Notes under the pieces: generated by a model | The model's input: only the letters and a program-made list of their open reading frames with translations | Told to the model about the DNA's origin: nothing | Databases searched by the model: none | Assembly (NCBI GenBank): GCA_028819955.1 | Contig: JAPPKP010000133.1 | Coordinates: forward strand, 1-22,155 | From: Rhodospirillaceae bacterium | GTDB lineage: Bacteria > Pseudomonadota > Alphaproteobacteria > UBA828 | Length of the DNA: 22,155 bases | Direction: 5' to 3' | Made by a program: the position numbers and the translations under genes | Shown here: positions 1 through 8,017 of the stretch, one piece after another | Position numbering within the stretch: position 1 is the stretch's first letter | How the letters are laid out: each line of letters begins with the position of its first letter

Positions 1-911
1 CGCCCTTGCCGCCCCGGGAGCTCCTGGCAACCCTGCCGGTGCACAGGGAGCTCATGCGTTGCTTCTCCTACTTCGACCTCGTCGGCTTCCAGACCGAGAC
101 GGACCGCGCTCACCTGCTCGACTATCTGGTCCGCGAGGCGAAGGCCCGGGTGGAGGAGCGGGAGGGAGGCGCCGTCGTCCGCGCCTTCCGAAGAAACTTC
201 AGGGCCGAGACCCATCCCATTGGCATCGACACCCGCTATGTCGAGCGCAACGCGGCCAGGGCCGAGAACAGCCGGGAGTTCGAGCGCCTTCGGTCCAGCC
301 TCGCCGGCCGCCGGCTGATCGTCGGCGTGGACCGGCTCGACTACTCTAAGGGGCTGGTCCAGCGCTTCGATGCGTTTGCACATTTCCTGCGAGCCTATCC
401 CCGCCATCTCAACCGAGTCTCCCTGATGCAGGTCGCGCCCCCCAGCCGCGGCGCGATCGCCGAGTATTCCGAGATCCGGCGGACGCTCGAGACGCTCGCC
501 GGACACGTGAACGGCGAGTTGGCGGACGTCGATTGGGTGCCGATCCGCTACCTGAACAAGAGCTTCAGCCGGCGCTCCCTGTTCGGCTTTCTGCGTCTCG
601 CGCAAGTCGGCCTGGTCACGCCCCTGCGCGATGGCATGAACCTCGTCGCCATGGAGTATCTGGCGTCCCAGCGGCCGGACGATCCGGGAGTCCTCGTACT
701 CTCGCGCTTCGCCGGTGCGGCCGAACATCTGCCGGACGCGTTGATCGTGAACCCCTACGACGTGGAAGGTGTCGCCAAGACCATCCAGGCGGCACTCACG
801 ATGCCCTTGGAGGAACGCAGGGAACGCTGGCGGAGCTCGATGCAGGTGCTCCGGTCGAACAGCGTGGAGGCCTGGTTCGAGCGCTTCGTCACCCGGCTCT
901 CCGAGGCGTAG
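1..911 (+). CDS. otsA: Trehalose-6-phosphate synthase (GT20), 3' part; 5' end outside window
   Basis: Transfers glucose from a nucleotide-sugar donor to glucose-6-phosphate, giving trehalose-6-phosphate in the cytoplasm. The frame is open from base 3, so the true start lies upstream; 302 residues are visible against about 470 for E. coli OtsA. Seen: the family block [11 protein letters not shown] near the left edge, the donor/phosphate-binding block [10 protein letters not shown] (about bases 324-353) and [12 protein letters not shown] (about 624-659), where GT20 enzymes carry the nucleotide-sugar-binding acidic residues. The protein ends naturally at TAG 909-911 with no sign of decay. Its 3' end overlaps by 23 bp the 3' end of the trehalose-phosphatase gene on the other strand, although ots genes are usually co-directional. 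Assignment to OtsA rather than another GT20 enzyme is strengthened by that neighbour. Confidence 0.95.
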   Translation, partial: PLPPRELLATLPVHRELMRCFSYFDLVGFQTETDRAHLLDYLVREAKARVEEREGGAVVRAFRRNFRAETHPIGIDTRYVERNAARAENSREFERLRSSLAGRRLIVGVDRLDYSKGLVQRFDAFAHFLRAYPRHLNRVSLMQVAPPSRGAIAEYSEIRRTLETLAGHVNGELADVDWVPIRYLNKSFSRRSLFGFLRLAQVGLVTPLRDGMNLVAMEYLASQRPDDPGVLVLSRFAGAAEHLPDALIVNPYDVEGVAKTIQAALTMPLEERRERWRSSMQVLRSNSVEAWFERFVTRLSEA

Positions 912-1647
912 GCCGGGCGGCGCCGGCCACCCGCGTCAGCCAATCCAGCAGCTCCCCGACCGTATCGACCTGCACCGCTGCCCGCGTCGCCGAGCCTTTG
1001 CCGACGCGGATGCTCACGCCGCCCCGTGCGTTGACCGCCTCGAAGCCGTCCTCGTCGGTGATGTCGTCACCGCAGAACACCGGTGTCCGCCCGAGGAACG
1101 GCGCTTCGCCCATGAACGCCTCTATGGCCGTGCCCTTGTTGTGCCCGCGCGGTCCGATCTCGAATACGAACTTGCCTTCGATAACCTGCCAGCCTTGCGG
1201 AGCGTGCCTGAGGGTGGCGTTCACGACATCCCTGCAGTCGTCACGCAGCGACGGGGCAAGGCGACAGTGCAGGCCGAGAGTGTATTGCTTGTCTTCGACG
1301 AGTACACCGGGACGCTCCGCCGCGAACGCCTCCAGCTCCGCCCGGACGACGTGCAGGTCGCACCGCGGCAAGGGAGGACGCACGATCCCGCCATCCGCCG
1401 CGCGCCTCTCGAGCCCGTGCAGTCCGGCAACGGCCGGGACGGCAGTGCCCAGGAATCCGTCGATCTGCTCGATGGGTCGGCCCGTTACGATCGCGACCGC
1501 GCCACCCAGCGCCTCGCGCAACGCAACCAGCAGCGAAGGCAAGCGGTCCGGAACGTCGACGGCCTCCGGCGTCGGCGCGATATCGACGATGCAGCCGTCA
1601 AAGTCGAGGAACAGCGCCCAATCCGGGCACGGTTCTGGCAAATTCAT
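889..1647 (-). CDS. otsB: Trehalose-6-phosphate phosphatase (HAD superfamily)
   Basis: Removes phosphate from trehalose-6-phosphate, the second step of OtsA/OtsB trehalose synthesis. With the ATG at 1647 it has 252 residues, close to the family norm. HAD motifs in order: FLDFDG with nucleophile Asp15 and acid Asp17; motif II VAIVTGRP; the substrate-loop block GHNKGTAIEAF with its Lys; and the metal-binding FCGDDITDEDGF. All catalytic positions are intact. The frame stays open to a GTG at 1722 (277 residues), but the 1647 ATG puts the Asp motif 15 residues from the N-terminus, nearer to E. coli OtsB. Neither start has a convincing Shine-Dalgarno sequence, so the start is uncertain. It converges on otsA, and the stop codon TGA (889-891) lies inside the otsA coding end. 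Confidence 0.93.
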   Translation of the reverse strand: MNLPEPCPDWALFLDFDGCIVDIAPTPEAVDVPDRLPSLLVALREALGGAVAIVTGRPIEQIDGFLGTAVPAVAGLHGLERRAADGGIVRPPLPRCDLHVVRAELEAFAAERPGVLVEDKQYTLGLHCRLAPSLRDDCRDVVNATLRHAPQGWQVIEGKFVFEIGPRGHNKGTAIEAFMGEAPFLGRTPVFCGDDITDEDGFEAVNARGGVSIRVGKGSATRAAVQVDTVGELLDWLTRVAGAARPTPRRAG

Positions 1648-1902
1648 AGCGTTCACACTGTCGATCGTCGCCGAGCCCCCCGGAGCTTCGGGCGCGGCGA
1701 GATCGCCTACGATCCGTGGCACTACGTGCCGGTTCTGACGCGGAAGCCCGGCGCGCAGCGCAATGGTGCGCCCTTCAAGGAGTGGAAGCTATGCCCTGCT
1801 AGCCTCAGCCTTTCCATCCCTTGCCCCCATTCATCGAAACTTCGCGCAGCATAACGGTCGAATATAGGCCACCCGTTTGAGAGGGACGAGACCAGGGCAG
1901 GA

Positions 1903-1960
1903 CCGCTTGTGGTTAACAGCGGACCTAGGCCGATCCATGTCTTCTTCTAGCCACAAGCGG
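1903..1960. repeat. 10-bp perfect inverted repeat, 38-bp spacer
   Basis: CCGCTTGTGG at 1903-1912 is repeated exactly in reverse complement (CCACAAGCGG) at 1951-1960. The match does not extend on either side. The spacer is too long for a simple terminator. Two separated operator half-sites, or a remnant of a small mobile element, would be compatible. I assign no function. Confidence 0.5.
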
Positions 1961-2042
1961 ATATGCCGGCCTTCAGGGCCCACCCGCGCGGAGACAGCTC
2001 ACTCATCAAGTCACGTGAGTTTGCGGCGGCCGTGCTCCTAGC

Positions 2043-2064
2043 CCCGGCAGCGGCCACTGCCGGG
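2043..2064. other. 8-bp GC-rich hairpin upstream of hyuA
   Basis: CCCGGCAG (2043-2050), a 6-nt loop, then CTGCCGGG (2057-2064) form a perfect stem about 80 bp before the hyuA start. There is no T-tract after it on either strand, so a plain intrinsic terminator is not well supported. It could be a leader structure in the hyuA mRNA or an operator. Confidence 0.45.
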
Positions 2065-2069
2065 CGGCG

Positions 2070-2098
2070 CATCCGCCATCCCGGACTCCACATCCGCC
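2070..2098 (+). repeat. Direct repeat CATCCGCC with 21-bp period
   Basis: CATCCGCC occurs at 2070-2077 and 2091-2098. The 21-bp offset is two helical turns, which would put two regulator-binding sites on the same face of the DNA, 45-75 bp before the hyuA GTG. This is suggestive only, since an 8-mer pair can arise by chance in GC-rich DNA. Confidence 0.35.
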
Positions 2099-2143
2099 GA
2101 TCCTTCGGGATACCATGACACAGGGGTTCGTCGGGGGGACGCG

Positions 2144-4249
2144 GTGGGCACCGAGGGTCGCTATCGTGTAGGCGTCGACGTCGGAGGGACGTTCACCGAT
2201 ATCGTCCTGGTCGAGGAGGCCAGCGGGGAGATCCTGACCGCCAAGGTGGCGACGGTGCCGAAGGACCCCTCGCAAGGCTGCATCAACGGCATCGACAAGG
2301 CGCTCAGCCGCTATCACCTGGCGCCAGAGCAGCTTTCCTTCGTCGTCCACGGCACGACGATCGCTACCAACACCATCATCGAGGGCAAGGGGGCGAAGGC
2401 CGGACTGATCACCTCCGAGGGCTTCCGTGACGTTCTCGAGATCGCCTACCAGACCCGGCCCACCCTCTACGACCTCTTCTTCGAGCGGCCAAAGCCGCTG
2501 ATCCCACGCTATCTCTGCGTCGGCGTACCCGAGCGGATGGGTCCCGACGGCGCGGTGCTGGTGCCCCTGGACGAGGACGCGGTGCGCGCGGCCGCGCGCA
2601 CCCTGATGGGCCACGACGTCGAGGCGATCGCCGTGGCCTTCCTGCACTCGTACGGCTTTCCCGACCACGAGCGCCGCGCCGGCGAGCTGCTGGTGGAGGA
2701 GTGCGGCGCGCTGCCGATCGTCCTCTCCTCGGAGGTCAGCCGCGAATACCGCGAGTACCCGCGCACCTCCACGACCGTCGTCAATACCGTGCTGCTGCCC
2801 AAGGTGGCGCCCTACGCGGCGCGCCTCGAGGACCGGCTTCATGAACGCGGGGTTAGGCCCAGCCTGCACATGATGACCTCGGCGGGCGGCATCATGGCCT
2901 CGGCGACGGCTAAGCGGCATCCTGTGCATCTCGTGGAATCGGGGCCCGCCGCCGGGGTGATCGGCGCCGCGTTCATCGCCGAGCTTTCGGGGCACGGCAA
3001 CCTCATGTCCCTCGACATCGGCGGCACCACCGCCAAGGCGGCGCTGGTCAACGGAGGGCAACCGCTGATCGCCGAGCAGTTCGAGGTCGGATCGTCCGCG
3101 ATCGCCAGCCTGACCGCCGCCCGGGGCCAGGGCTATCCGGTGCTGACTCCGGTCATCAGCCTGGTCGAGATCGGCGCCGGAGGGGGCAGCATCGCCCACG
3201 TCGATCCCGGCGGCGCGCTTACCGTCGGTCCCCAGAGCGCGGGCGCCGACCCCGGCCCCGCCTGCTACGCACAAGGCGGCGATCAACCGACGTTGACAGA
3301 CGCGAACGTCGTTCTGGGCCGGATCAACCCCGCGTTCTTCCTTGGCGGCGAGACTGCCCTCGACGTGGAGCTCGCCGAGAAGGCGATCGCGGACAAGGTG
3401 GCCAAGCCCGCGGGCCTCGATCTGGTGGCCGCGGCGCGGGCCATCATCGACATTGCCAACGCCAAGATGACGAGCGCCCTTTACTTCATTTCGGTCGAGC
3501 AGGGGATCGATCCCCGCGACTACGTGCTCGTCCCCTCGGGTGGGGCCGGACCCATGCACGCCGCGGCGATCGCTAAGGCATTGGGGATCGGCACAGTCCT
3601 CGTGCCGCCGACGCCAGGCGTGAACTCGGCGGTGGGCCTCCTGGCAAGCGACCTCAAGCACGAGGTCGTGCGCACCTTCATGCGCGAAGCGGACGCCACC
3701 GACCCGGCGGAGCTCAGGGCCGTCTTCGCGGAACTCGAAGATGGCGTGCGCGCACTCCTCGACGAAGAGGTGATGGCTGGCCAAGACGTCACGATCGCCC
3801 GCGAGATCGACATGTGCTACGTCGGCCAGTCCTTCCGCCTGGTCGTTCCGGTGCCCGAAACCATCGGCGCCGACGTCGCGGAGGTGCTGTCCGAGGACTT
3901 TCACGCCCGCCACGCCGCGGCCTACGGGTTCGCGAGCCCCGGCGATCCGACGATGCTGATGAATCTGCGCCTGATCGGGACCGGTCGGGTGGAGCGGCCG
4001 GCGGCCCGCCGCTTGGAGCGCGGCGACCGCGATGCCTTCAAGGGGCGCCGCCGCGTCTACTTCAACGAACCCGAAGAGGCGATCGAGGTCGACACCTTCG
4101 ACCGCACGCGGCTGATGGCGGGCACCACGGTGGTCGGTCCGACGATCATCGAGCAGATGGACACGACGATCGTGATCCCACCGGCGGCGCGCGTCGTAGT
4201 CGAAGACCACGGCAGCCTCATCATCTCGATCGAGGGCGGCCGGCCGTGA
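2144..4249 (+). CDS. hyuA: Hydantoinase/oxoprolinase family protein, subunit A (HyuA-like, ATP-dependent)
   Basis: A 701-residue member of the HyuA/5-oxoprolinase N-terminal family. Relatives use ATP to open cyclic amides (N-methylhydantoin, 5-oxoproline, caprolactam) or to carboxylate ketones, working with a HyuB partner. Seen: the actin-like phosphate loop GVDVGGTFTDIVL (residues 10-22), HGTTIATNTIIE (69-80), EYREYPRTSTTVVN (201-214), ESGPAAGVIGA (265-275) and the second phosphate loop SLDIGGTTAKAAL (289-301). Length is normal for a stand-alone A subunit. The GTG at 2144 follows a G-rich stretch (TCGGGGGGACGCG) that can serve as ribosome-binding site. The stop overlaps the GTG of the next gene. 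The B subunit is not adjacent: it lies 6.6 kb downstream in another operon, beyond the transporter. Substrate cannot be told from sequence; lactamase or acetone-carboxylase-type chemistry remains possible. Confidence 0.93.
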   Translation: MGTEGRYRVGVDVGGTFTDIVLVEEASGEILTAKVATVPKDPSQGCINGIDKALSRYHLAPEQLSFVVHGTTIATNTIIEGKGAKAGLITSEGFRDVLEIAYQTRPTLYDLFFERPKPLIPRYLCVGVPERMGPDGAVLVPLDEDAVRAAARTLMGHDVEAIAVAFLHSYGFPDHERRAGELLVEECGALPIVLSSEVSREYREYPRTSTTVVNTVLLPKVAPYAARLEDRLHERGVRPSLHMMTSAGGIMASATAKRHPVHLVESGPAAGVIGAAFIAELSGHGNLMSLDIGGTTAKAALVNGGQPLIAEQFEVGSSAIASLTAARGQGYPVLTPVISLVEIGAGGGSIAHVDPGGALTVGPQSAGADPGPACYAQGGDQPTLTDANVVLGRINPAFFLGGETALDVELAEKAIADKVAKPAGLDLVAAARAIIDIANAKMTSALYFISVEQGIDPRDYVLVPSGGAGPMHAAAIAKALGIGTVLVPPTPGVNSAVGLLASDLKHEVVRTFMREADATDPAELRAVFAELEDGVRALLDEEVMAGQDVTIAREIDMCYVGQSFRLVVPVPETIGADVAEVLSEDFHARHAAAYGFASPGDPTMLMNLRLIGTGRVERPAARRLERGDRDAFKGRRRVYFNEPEEAIEVDTFDRTRLMAGTTVVGPTIIEQMDTTIVIPPAARVVVEDHGSLIISIEGGRP

Positions 4250-5196
4250 GCCGGTTCATCCTCTGGCGGCTGTGGTCGGTGATCCCGATCTTCTTCGGGG
4301 TCTCGGTAGTCGGGTTCCTGCTGATGAAGATGGTGCCGGGGGATCCGACCTTCTATCTCCTCGGACCGTGGGCCGGTCCGGAGGCACGCGAAGCGCTGTT
4401 GAAGAAACTGGGGTGGGACCAACCGCTTCCCGTCCAGTACTACAAGTGGCTCATCAACTTCGTGCAAGGCGATTTCGGCACGTCGACCACCTACGATGCG
4501 CCGGTCTCGACGATCCTGCTCGAGCGTGTCGTCAACAGCGGCATCCTCACCGGCATAAGCTTCGCCATCGCCTCCGTGCTCGGCTTCGGCGGCGGCATCA
4601 TCGCCGCGATCAAGCAGTACTCGGTGATTGACCGGGCGATCACCGCGACAGCTATCGCCCTGGCCAGCGCCCCGGTCTACTGGCTGGGGCTGCTGCTCGT
4701 CTTCTTCTTCGGCTTGCTGCTCGGTGTCCTGCCCGTGTCCAGCATGTACAGCCTGGATCGCGAGGGCGAGATCCTCGATCTCCTCCGGCACGCAATCCTG
4801 CCCGCCTTTACCACCGCGCTCATTCCCATGGCCGTAATCATCCGGCTTACGCGGTCGGCGATGGCCGATGCGCTGGGCCAGGCCTACGTCCAGGCGGCCC
4901 GCGCCCGCGGTCTGAGCGAGAGGTCGGTCATCCTAAGGCACGCGACCAAGAACATCCTGGCGCCGATCGTCAATATCACCGGCCTGCAGCTCGGTTTCAT
5001 CTTCGGCGCCGCGCTCTTCAGCGAGGTCGTCTTCAACTGGCCGGGGATCGGCCTTCTGATCTTCGACGCGATCGGAACCCGGGACGTTCCGGTCATCCAA
5101 ACCGTCGTCATCTTCAATGGCGCGCTGTTCGTGACCATCAACCTGATCACCGATATCACCCAAGCCCTCATCGACCCCCGGACGAAGGGCCACTAG
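4246..5196 (+). CDS. ABC transporter permease, dipeptide/oligopeptide type (DppB-like)
   Basis: First inner-membrane permease of a peptide/nickel/opine-family importer, 316 residues. The start is the GTG at 4246, which overlaps the hyuA stop as GTGA, a sign of translational coupling; the reading frame is open further upstream but only as a shadow of hyuA. The protein opens with the family's N-terminal helix (about residues 10-30) followed by the MVPGDP motif (29-34), then hydrophobic segments near 98-121, 134-165, 188-205, 246-263 and 283-303. The cytoplasmic coupling (EAA) loop QAARARGLSERSVILRHAT lies at 216-234. It ends with ITDITQALIDPR, the usual end of DppB proteins. It pairs with the next gene. 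The cargo is not predictable; linkage to hyuA suggests a cyclic amide, peptide or amino-acid derivative. Confidence 0.94.
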   Translation: MSRFILWRLWSVIPIFFGVSVVGFLLMKMVPGDPTFYLLGPWAGPEAREALLKKLGWDQPLPVQYYKWLINFVQGDFGTSTTYDAPVSTILLERVVNSGILTGISFAIASVLGFGGGIIAAIKQYSVIDRAITATAIALASAPVYWLGLLLVFFFGLLLGVLPVSSMYSLDREGEILDLLRHAILPAFTTALIPMAVIIRLTRSAMADALGQAYVQAARARGLSERSVILRHATKNILAPIVNITGLQLGFIFGAALFSEVVFNWPGIGLLIFDAIGTRDVPVIQTVVIFNGALFVTINLITDITQALIDPRTKGH

Positions 5197-5211
5197 GGAC
5201 AGCCCCGCACC

Positions 5212-6144
5212 GTGGAGGCCAAGCTCGACAGATCCGGCGATCGCGGGGCGGCTGAACCGGCCATGGCGGAAGGCGCTCCCGCCGGTTACCGCTCACAGCT
5301 TCGCCTCGGCCTTCTGGCGCTCGGCCGGGATCGGCTGGCGCTCGCGGGGATGATCGTCATCGCGCTCGTCGCCATCGCCGCGGCCGCGGCACCCCTCATC
5401 AGCCCATACGATCCGACCGTGGCGCATTCCGAGGCGGGCAGACTCGCCCCCATCGGGACTCCCGGCCACGTTCTGGGCACCGACGGCGGGGGTCGGGACA
5501 TCCTGAGCCGGCTCATCTGGGGTGGCCGGGTCTCCATCACCGTCGCCGTGCTGCCCGTGCTGGTTTCCGCGCTCGGGGGGCTCGTGCTGGGCCTGGCGGC
5601 GGGCATGACCGGCAAGTGGCTGAGCGGCTTCATCATGCGTTCGATGGACGTCCTCTTCGCCTTCCCTGCCGTCCTCCTCGCGCTTGCCGTGGCGACGATA
5701 CTGGGGCCGGGCATGATGAACGTGATGATGGCGATCGCCATCGTTTCGGTCCCCTACATGACGCGCGTGGTCTACGTCGAGACGCTGTCGGTACGGGCGA
5801 GCGACTATGTCGAGGCGGCCCGGGCCTGCGGCACGCCGATGTCTCGCTTGTTGGTGCGGGAGATCGTTCCCAACGTCATGCCTTCGTTGATCGTCTACGC
5901 GACGACGGGGATCGGCGGGTTGATCGTGCTGGCGGCCGGGCTGAGTTTTCTCGGGGTCGGCGTGCAGCCGCCGACCGCGGACTGGGGCATCATGACCGCC
6001 GACGGCCGGGTCGTCCTGCGCAACATGCCGCACATTGCCACGATTCCCGGGGTCATGGTCCTGATCGTGGCGCTCGCGTTCAACGTCGCCGGCGACGGGA
6101 TCCGGGACGCGATGGACCCCCGCCGGCGCAGCGGCCACCGGTAG
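5212..6144 (+). CDS. ABC transporter permease, dipeptide/oligopeptide type (DppC-like)
   Basis: Second permease of the importer, 310 residues from the GTG at 5212, 15 bp after the previous stop. AGGGA lies about 12 nt upstream, a weakly placed ribosome-binding site; an ATG 17 codons in (5263) is an alternative start. Seen: an N-terminal helix (about 44-62), the DppC block HVLGTDGGGRDILSRLIWGG (87-106), the EAA coupling loop EAARACGTPMSRLLVREIVP (201-220), LSFLGVGVQPPTADWG (244-259) and a last helix near 281-294. All are standard for OppC/DppC. It forms the heterodimeric membrane channel with the preceding permease and is followed, one base after its stop, by the first ATPase gene. Confidence 0.94.
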   Translation: MEAKLDRSGDRGAAEPAMAEGAPAGYRSQLRLGLLALGRDRLALAGMIVIALVAIAAAAAPLISPYDPTVAHSEAGRLAPIGTPGHVLGTDGGGRDILSRLIWGGRVSITVAVLPVLVSALGGLVLGLAAGMTGKWLSGFIMRSMDVLFAFPAVLLALAVATILGPGMMNVMMAIAIVSVPYMTRVVYVETLSVRASDYVEAARACGTPMSRLLVREIVPNVMPSLIVYATTGIGGLIVLAAGLSFLGVGVQPPTADWGIMTADGRVVLRNMPHIATIPGVMVLIVALAFNVAGDGIRDAMDPRRRSGHR

Positions 6145-6145
6145 G

Positions 6146-7180
6146 ATGCCCGAGCCGGCGGCGGGCGCGCCTGGCGGCCGGGCGGCGGCGCGCAAATCCC
6201 CGGCGTTGCTGCAGGTGGTCGACCTGACCACGCGTTTCCACGTGCCTGACGGCGTTGTCCACGCGGCCGAGGGCGTCGATCTCGAAATCGGCAGCGGCGA
6301 AGTCGTCGCCGTTGTCGGCGAGTCGGGATCGGGAAAGAGCGTCACCGCGCTTTCGGCCATGCGGCTGATCGCCGAGCCGCCCGGCAGGATCGTGCGGGGC
6401 CAAGTGCTGTTTCACGGCGAGGATCTGCTCACCAAGACGCGGCTCGAGATGCAGGCGATCCGGGGCCGACGCATCTCGATGATCTTTCAGAACCCGTACG
6501 CCGCGTTAAATCCGCTGATCAACATCGGTGACCAGCTGCGCGAAACCGTGAACCGATACCGGCATGTATCGCGGCGGCAAGCCAGCGACATCATCGAGGA
6601 AAGCCTGGCTCGCCTCGGCATCGCCGAGCCGCGCCGCGTTCTCAAGAGCAGGCCCTACCAGGCGAGCGGCGGCATGAACCAGCGCGTCATGCTGGCGCTG
6701 GCGCTACTCGGCGAGCCCGAGCTCTTGATCGCCGACGAGCCGACGACGATGCTCGATGCGATGACCCAAATGGACATCTTTCAGCTCATGCTGAAGATCC
6801 AGCGCGAGATGAACATGTCGATTTGGCTCATCACCCACGACTTCGGCGTCGTCGCCCTGATGGCCGACCGGGTCGTCGTCATGTACGCCGGGACGCCCGT
6901 CGAGTCGGCCGACTGCGACACCATCCTTCGCGACCCCAAGCACCCCTACACCTCGGGGCTGATCGGATCGGTGCCGACCATGGGATCAACGAGCAAACGG
7001 CTGACGCAGATTCCGGGCGAGCCCCCCGACCTCCGAGCGCTCCCCATGGGCTGTAGTTTCGCGCCGCGTTGCCCGAAGGCGATGAAGGTCTGTCGGGCCG
7101 AGAGCCCACCGTCGCTCCGGCTGCAGGACGGCAGCGAGGTCAAGTGCTGGCTGCACGCCGAAGGGGCCAACGACGGATGA
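6146..7180 (+). CDS. ABC transporter ATP-binding protein, DppD/OppD-like
   Basis: One of two ATPases powering the importer, 344 residues; the ATG is one base after the upstream stop. Walker A GESGSGKS (58-65), Q-loop Gln115 in IFQNP, Walker B LLIADEP with Glu198, and switch His231 in LITHD are intact. The C-terminal peptide-importer extension with GCSFAPRCPKAMKVC is present. The region before and within the signature is unusual: relatives read YPHELSGGM(R)QR, whereas this one reads RPYQASGGMNQR (169-180), and the D-loop region is TTMLDAMTQ instead of the common TTALDVTVQ. The catalytic glutamate and the SGG core are kept, so I expect it to work. Its stop overlaps the next ATG (ATGA). Confidence 0.94.
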   Translation: MPEPAAGAPGGRAAARKSPALLQVVDLTTRFHVPDGVVHAAEGVDLEIGSGEVVAVVGESGSGKSVTALSAMRLIAEPPGRIVRGQVLFHGEDLLTKTRLEMQAIRGRRISMIFQNPYAALNPLINIGDQLRETVNRYRHVSRRQASDIIEESLARLGIAEPRRVLKSRPYQASGGMNQRVMLALALLGEPELLIADEPTTMLDAMTQMDIFQLMLKIQREMNMSIWLITHDFGVVALMADRVVVMYAGTPVESADCDTILRDPKHPYTSGLIGSVPTMGSTSKRLTQIPGEPPDLRALPMGCSFAPRCPKAMKVCRAESPPSLRLQDGSEVKCWLHAEGANDG

Positions 7181-7962
7181 CGAGTCGAGACGCGCTCGTC
7201 GAGGTCCGCGACCTGATCAAGGACTTTCCGGGGGAAAAGGGCGGCACGGTAGCGGCGGTCACGGGCGTCACCTTCGACATCCTGCGCGGGGAGACCTTCG
7301 CGCTTGCAGGGGAATCCGGCGGCGGGAAGACGACCGTGGGGCGGATGATCCTCGGTCTGATCGAGCCAACCGCGGGGCGCGTCTTGTTCGACGGCCGTGA
7401 GGTCACCGGGCTCGCGCCCGAGGCGATGCGGCTGCTTAGGCGGCGGATGCAGATGGTGTTTCAGAACCCGTTGGGGGCGCTCAATCCGAGAAAGACGATC
7501 GCCGCCAGCCTCGAGTTGCCGCTCATCAACTTTGGCACCGGCTCTGCCGGCGCGCGCCGGACGCGAGTGGCGGAGCTGCTGGACATGGTCGGACTGGAGG
7601 CCGGGGACGGCGAGCGCTATCCCCACGAGTTCAGCGGCGGCCAGGCGCAGCGCATCGGAATCGCCCGGGCGCTCGCGCTTGAGCCCGACTTCATTTTCCT
7701 GGACGAGCCGGTGTCCGCGCTCGATGTCTCTATTCAAGCGCAGATCCTCAACCTCTTGAAGGACCTGCAGGAGCGGCTTGGCCTCACCTATCTCTTCGTC
7801 GCCCACAACCTCAACGTGGTGCAGTTCATGGCCGACCGATCCGCCATTATGCGGGCGGGCGAAATCGTAGAGATGGGGCCGACCGGCGAGCTCTTTCGAT
7901 CGCCAAAAGGGGCCTACACCCGAAAGCTCATGTCGGCGATACTCGAGCCCAAGACCCGGTAA
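7177..7962 (+). CDS. ABC transporter ATP-binding protein, DppF/OppF-like (short form)
   Basis: Second ATPase of the importer, 261 residues from the ATG at 7177, which overlaps the preceding stop (ATGA). Walker A GESGGGKT (45-52), Q-loop Gln96, signature FSGGQAQR (152-159), Walker B FIFLDEP with Glu177 and switch His210 are all canonical. It lacks the Cys-containing C-terminal oligopeptide extension that the first ATPase carries and stops soon after the GAYTRKLMSAI segment, so it is shorter than typical OppF (over 300 residues) and nearer to NikE-like lengths. Probably a natural short form, since the hairpin terminator follows directly. It is the last gene of the hyuA-transporter operon. Confidence 0.94.
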   Translation: MTSRDALVEVRDLIKDFPGEKGGTVAAVTGVTFDILRGETFALAGESGGGKTTVGRMILGLIEPTAGRVLFDGREVTGLAPEAMRLLRRRMQMVFQNPLGALNPRKTIAASLELPLINFGTGSAGARRTRVAELLDMVGLEAGDGERYPHEFSGGQAQRIGIARALALEPDFIFLDEPVSALDVSIQAQILNLLKDLQERLGLTYLFVAHNLNVVQFMADRSAIMRAGEIVEMGPTGELFRSPKGAYTRKLMSAILEPKTR

Positions 7963-7997
7963 GGGAAAGGGAATGCGCCGATGCGCATTCCCTCCCT
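7962..7997. terminator. Bidirectional hairpin terminator between convergent genes
   Basis: GGGAATGCGC (7969-7978), a 4-nt CGAT loop, then GCGCATTCCC (7983-7992) form a perfect 10-bp stem. It extends by 5 more pairs (AGGGA 7962-7966 with TCCCT 7993-7997) after a 2-nt bulge. It begins at the last base of the second ATPase stop codon and lies 20 bp from the stop of the binding-protein gene on the opposite strand. There is no long T-tract, but stem strength and position between two gene ends make termination in both directions likely. Confidence 0.8.
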
Positions 7998-8017
7998 ACG
8001 CGGAAGAAGCCGCGCGA

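Larger units (their letters stand above)
1648..2143. promoter_or_regulatory. Divergent intergenic region between otsB and the hyuA operon
   Basis: About 500 bp without a recognisable gene, lying between the 5' ends of two divergent transcription units, so both promoters should be here. No sigma-70 pair I could find was convincing on either strand. The region holds a 10-bp inverted repeat (1903-1912/1951-1960), an 8-bp palindrome TCACGTGA (2011-2018), an 8-bp hairpin (2043-2064), a direct repeat CATCCGCC spaced by 21 bp (2070 and 2091) and a small ATCC-TTCG-GGAT tetraloop hairpin just before hyuA (about 2100-2111). If the longer otsB start (1722) is used, the gene-free part begins at 1723. Confidence 0.5.

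Noticed and set aside
533..1738. A 401-codon plus-strand open frame across otsA/otsB
   Set aside because: Overlaps both intact trehalose genes and has no recognisable motif.
2006..4210. A 734-codon minus-strand open frame opposite hyuA
   Set aside because: Its translation is repetitive Arg/Asp/His/Gly-rich sequence with no family pattern, a typical antisense shadow in GC-rich DNA; the plus strand carries clear HyuA motifs.
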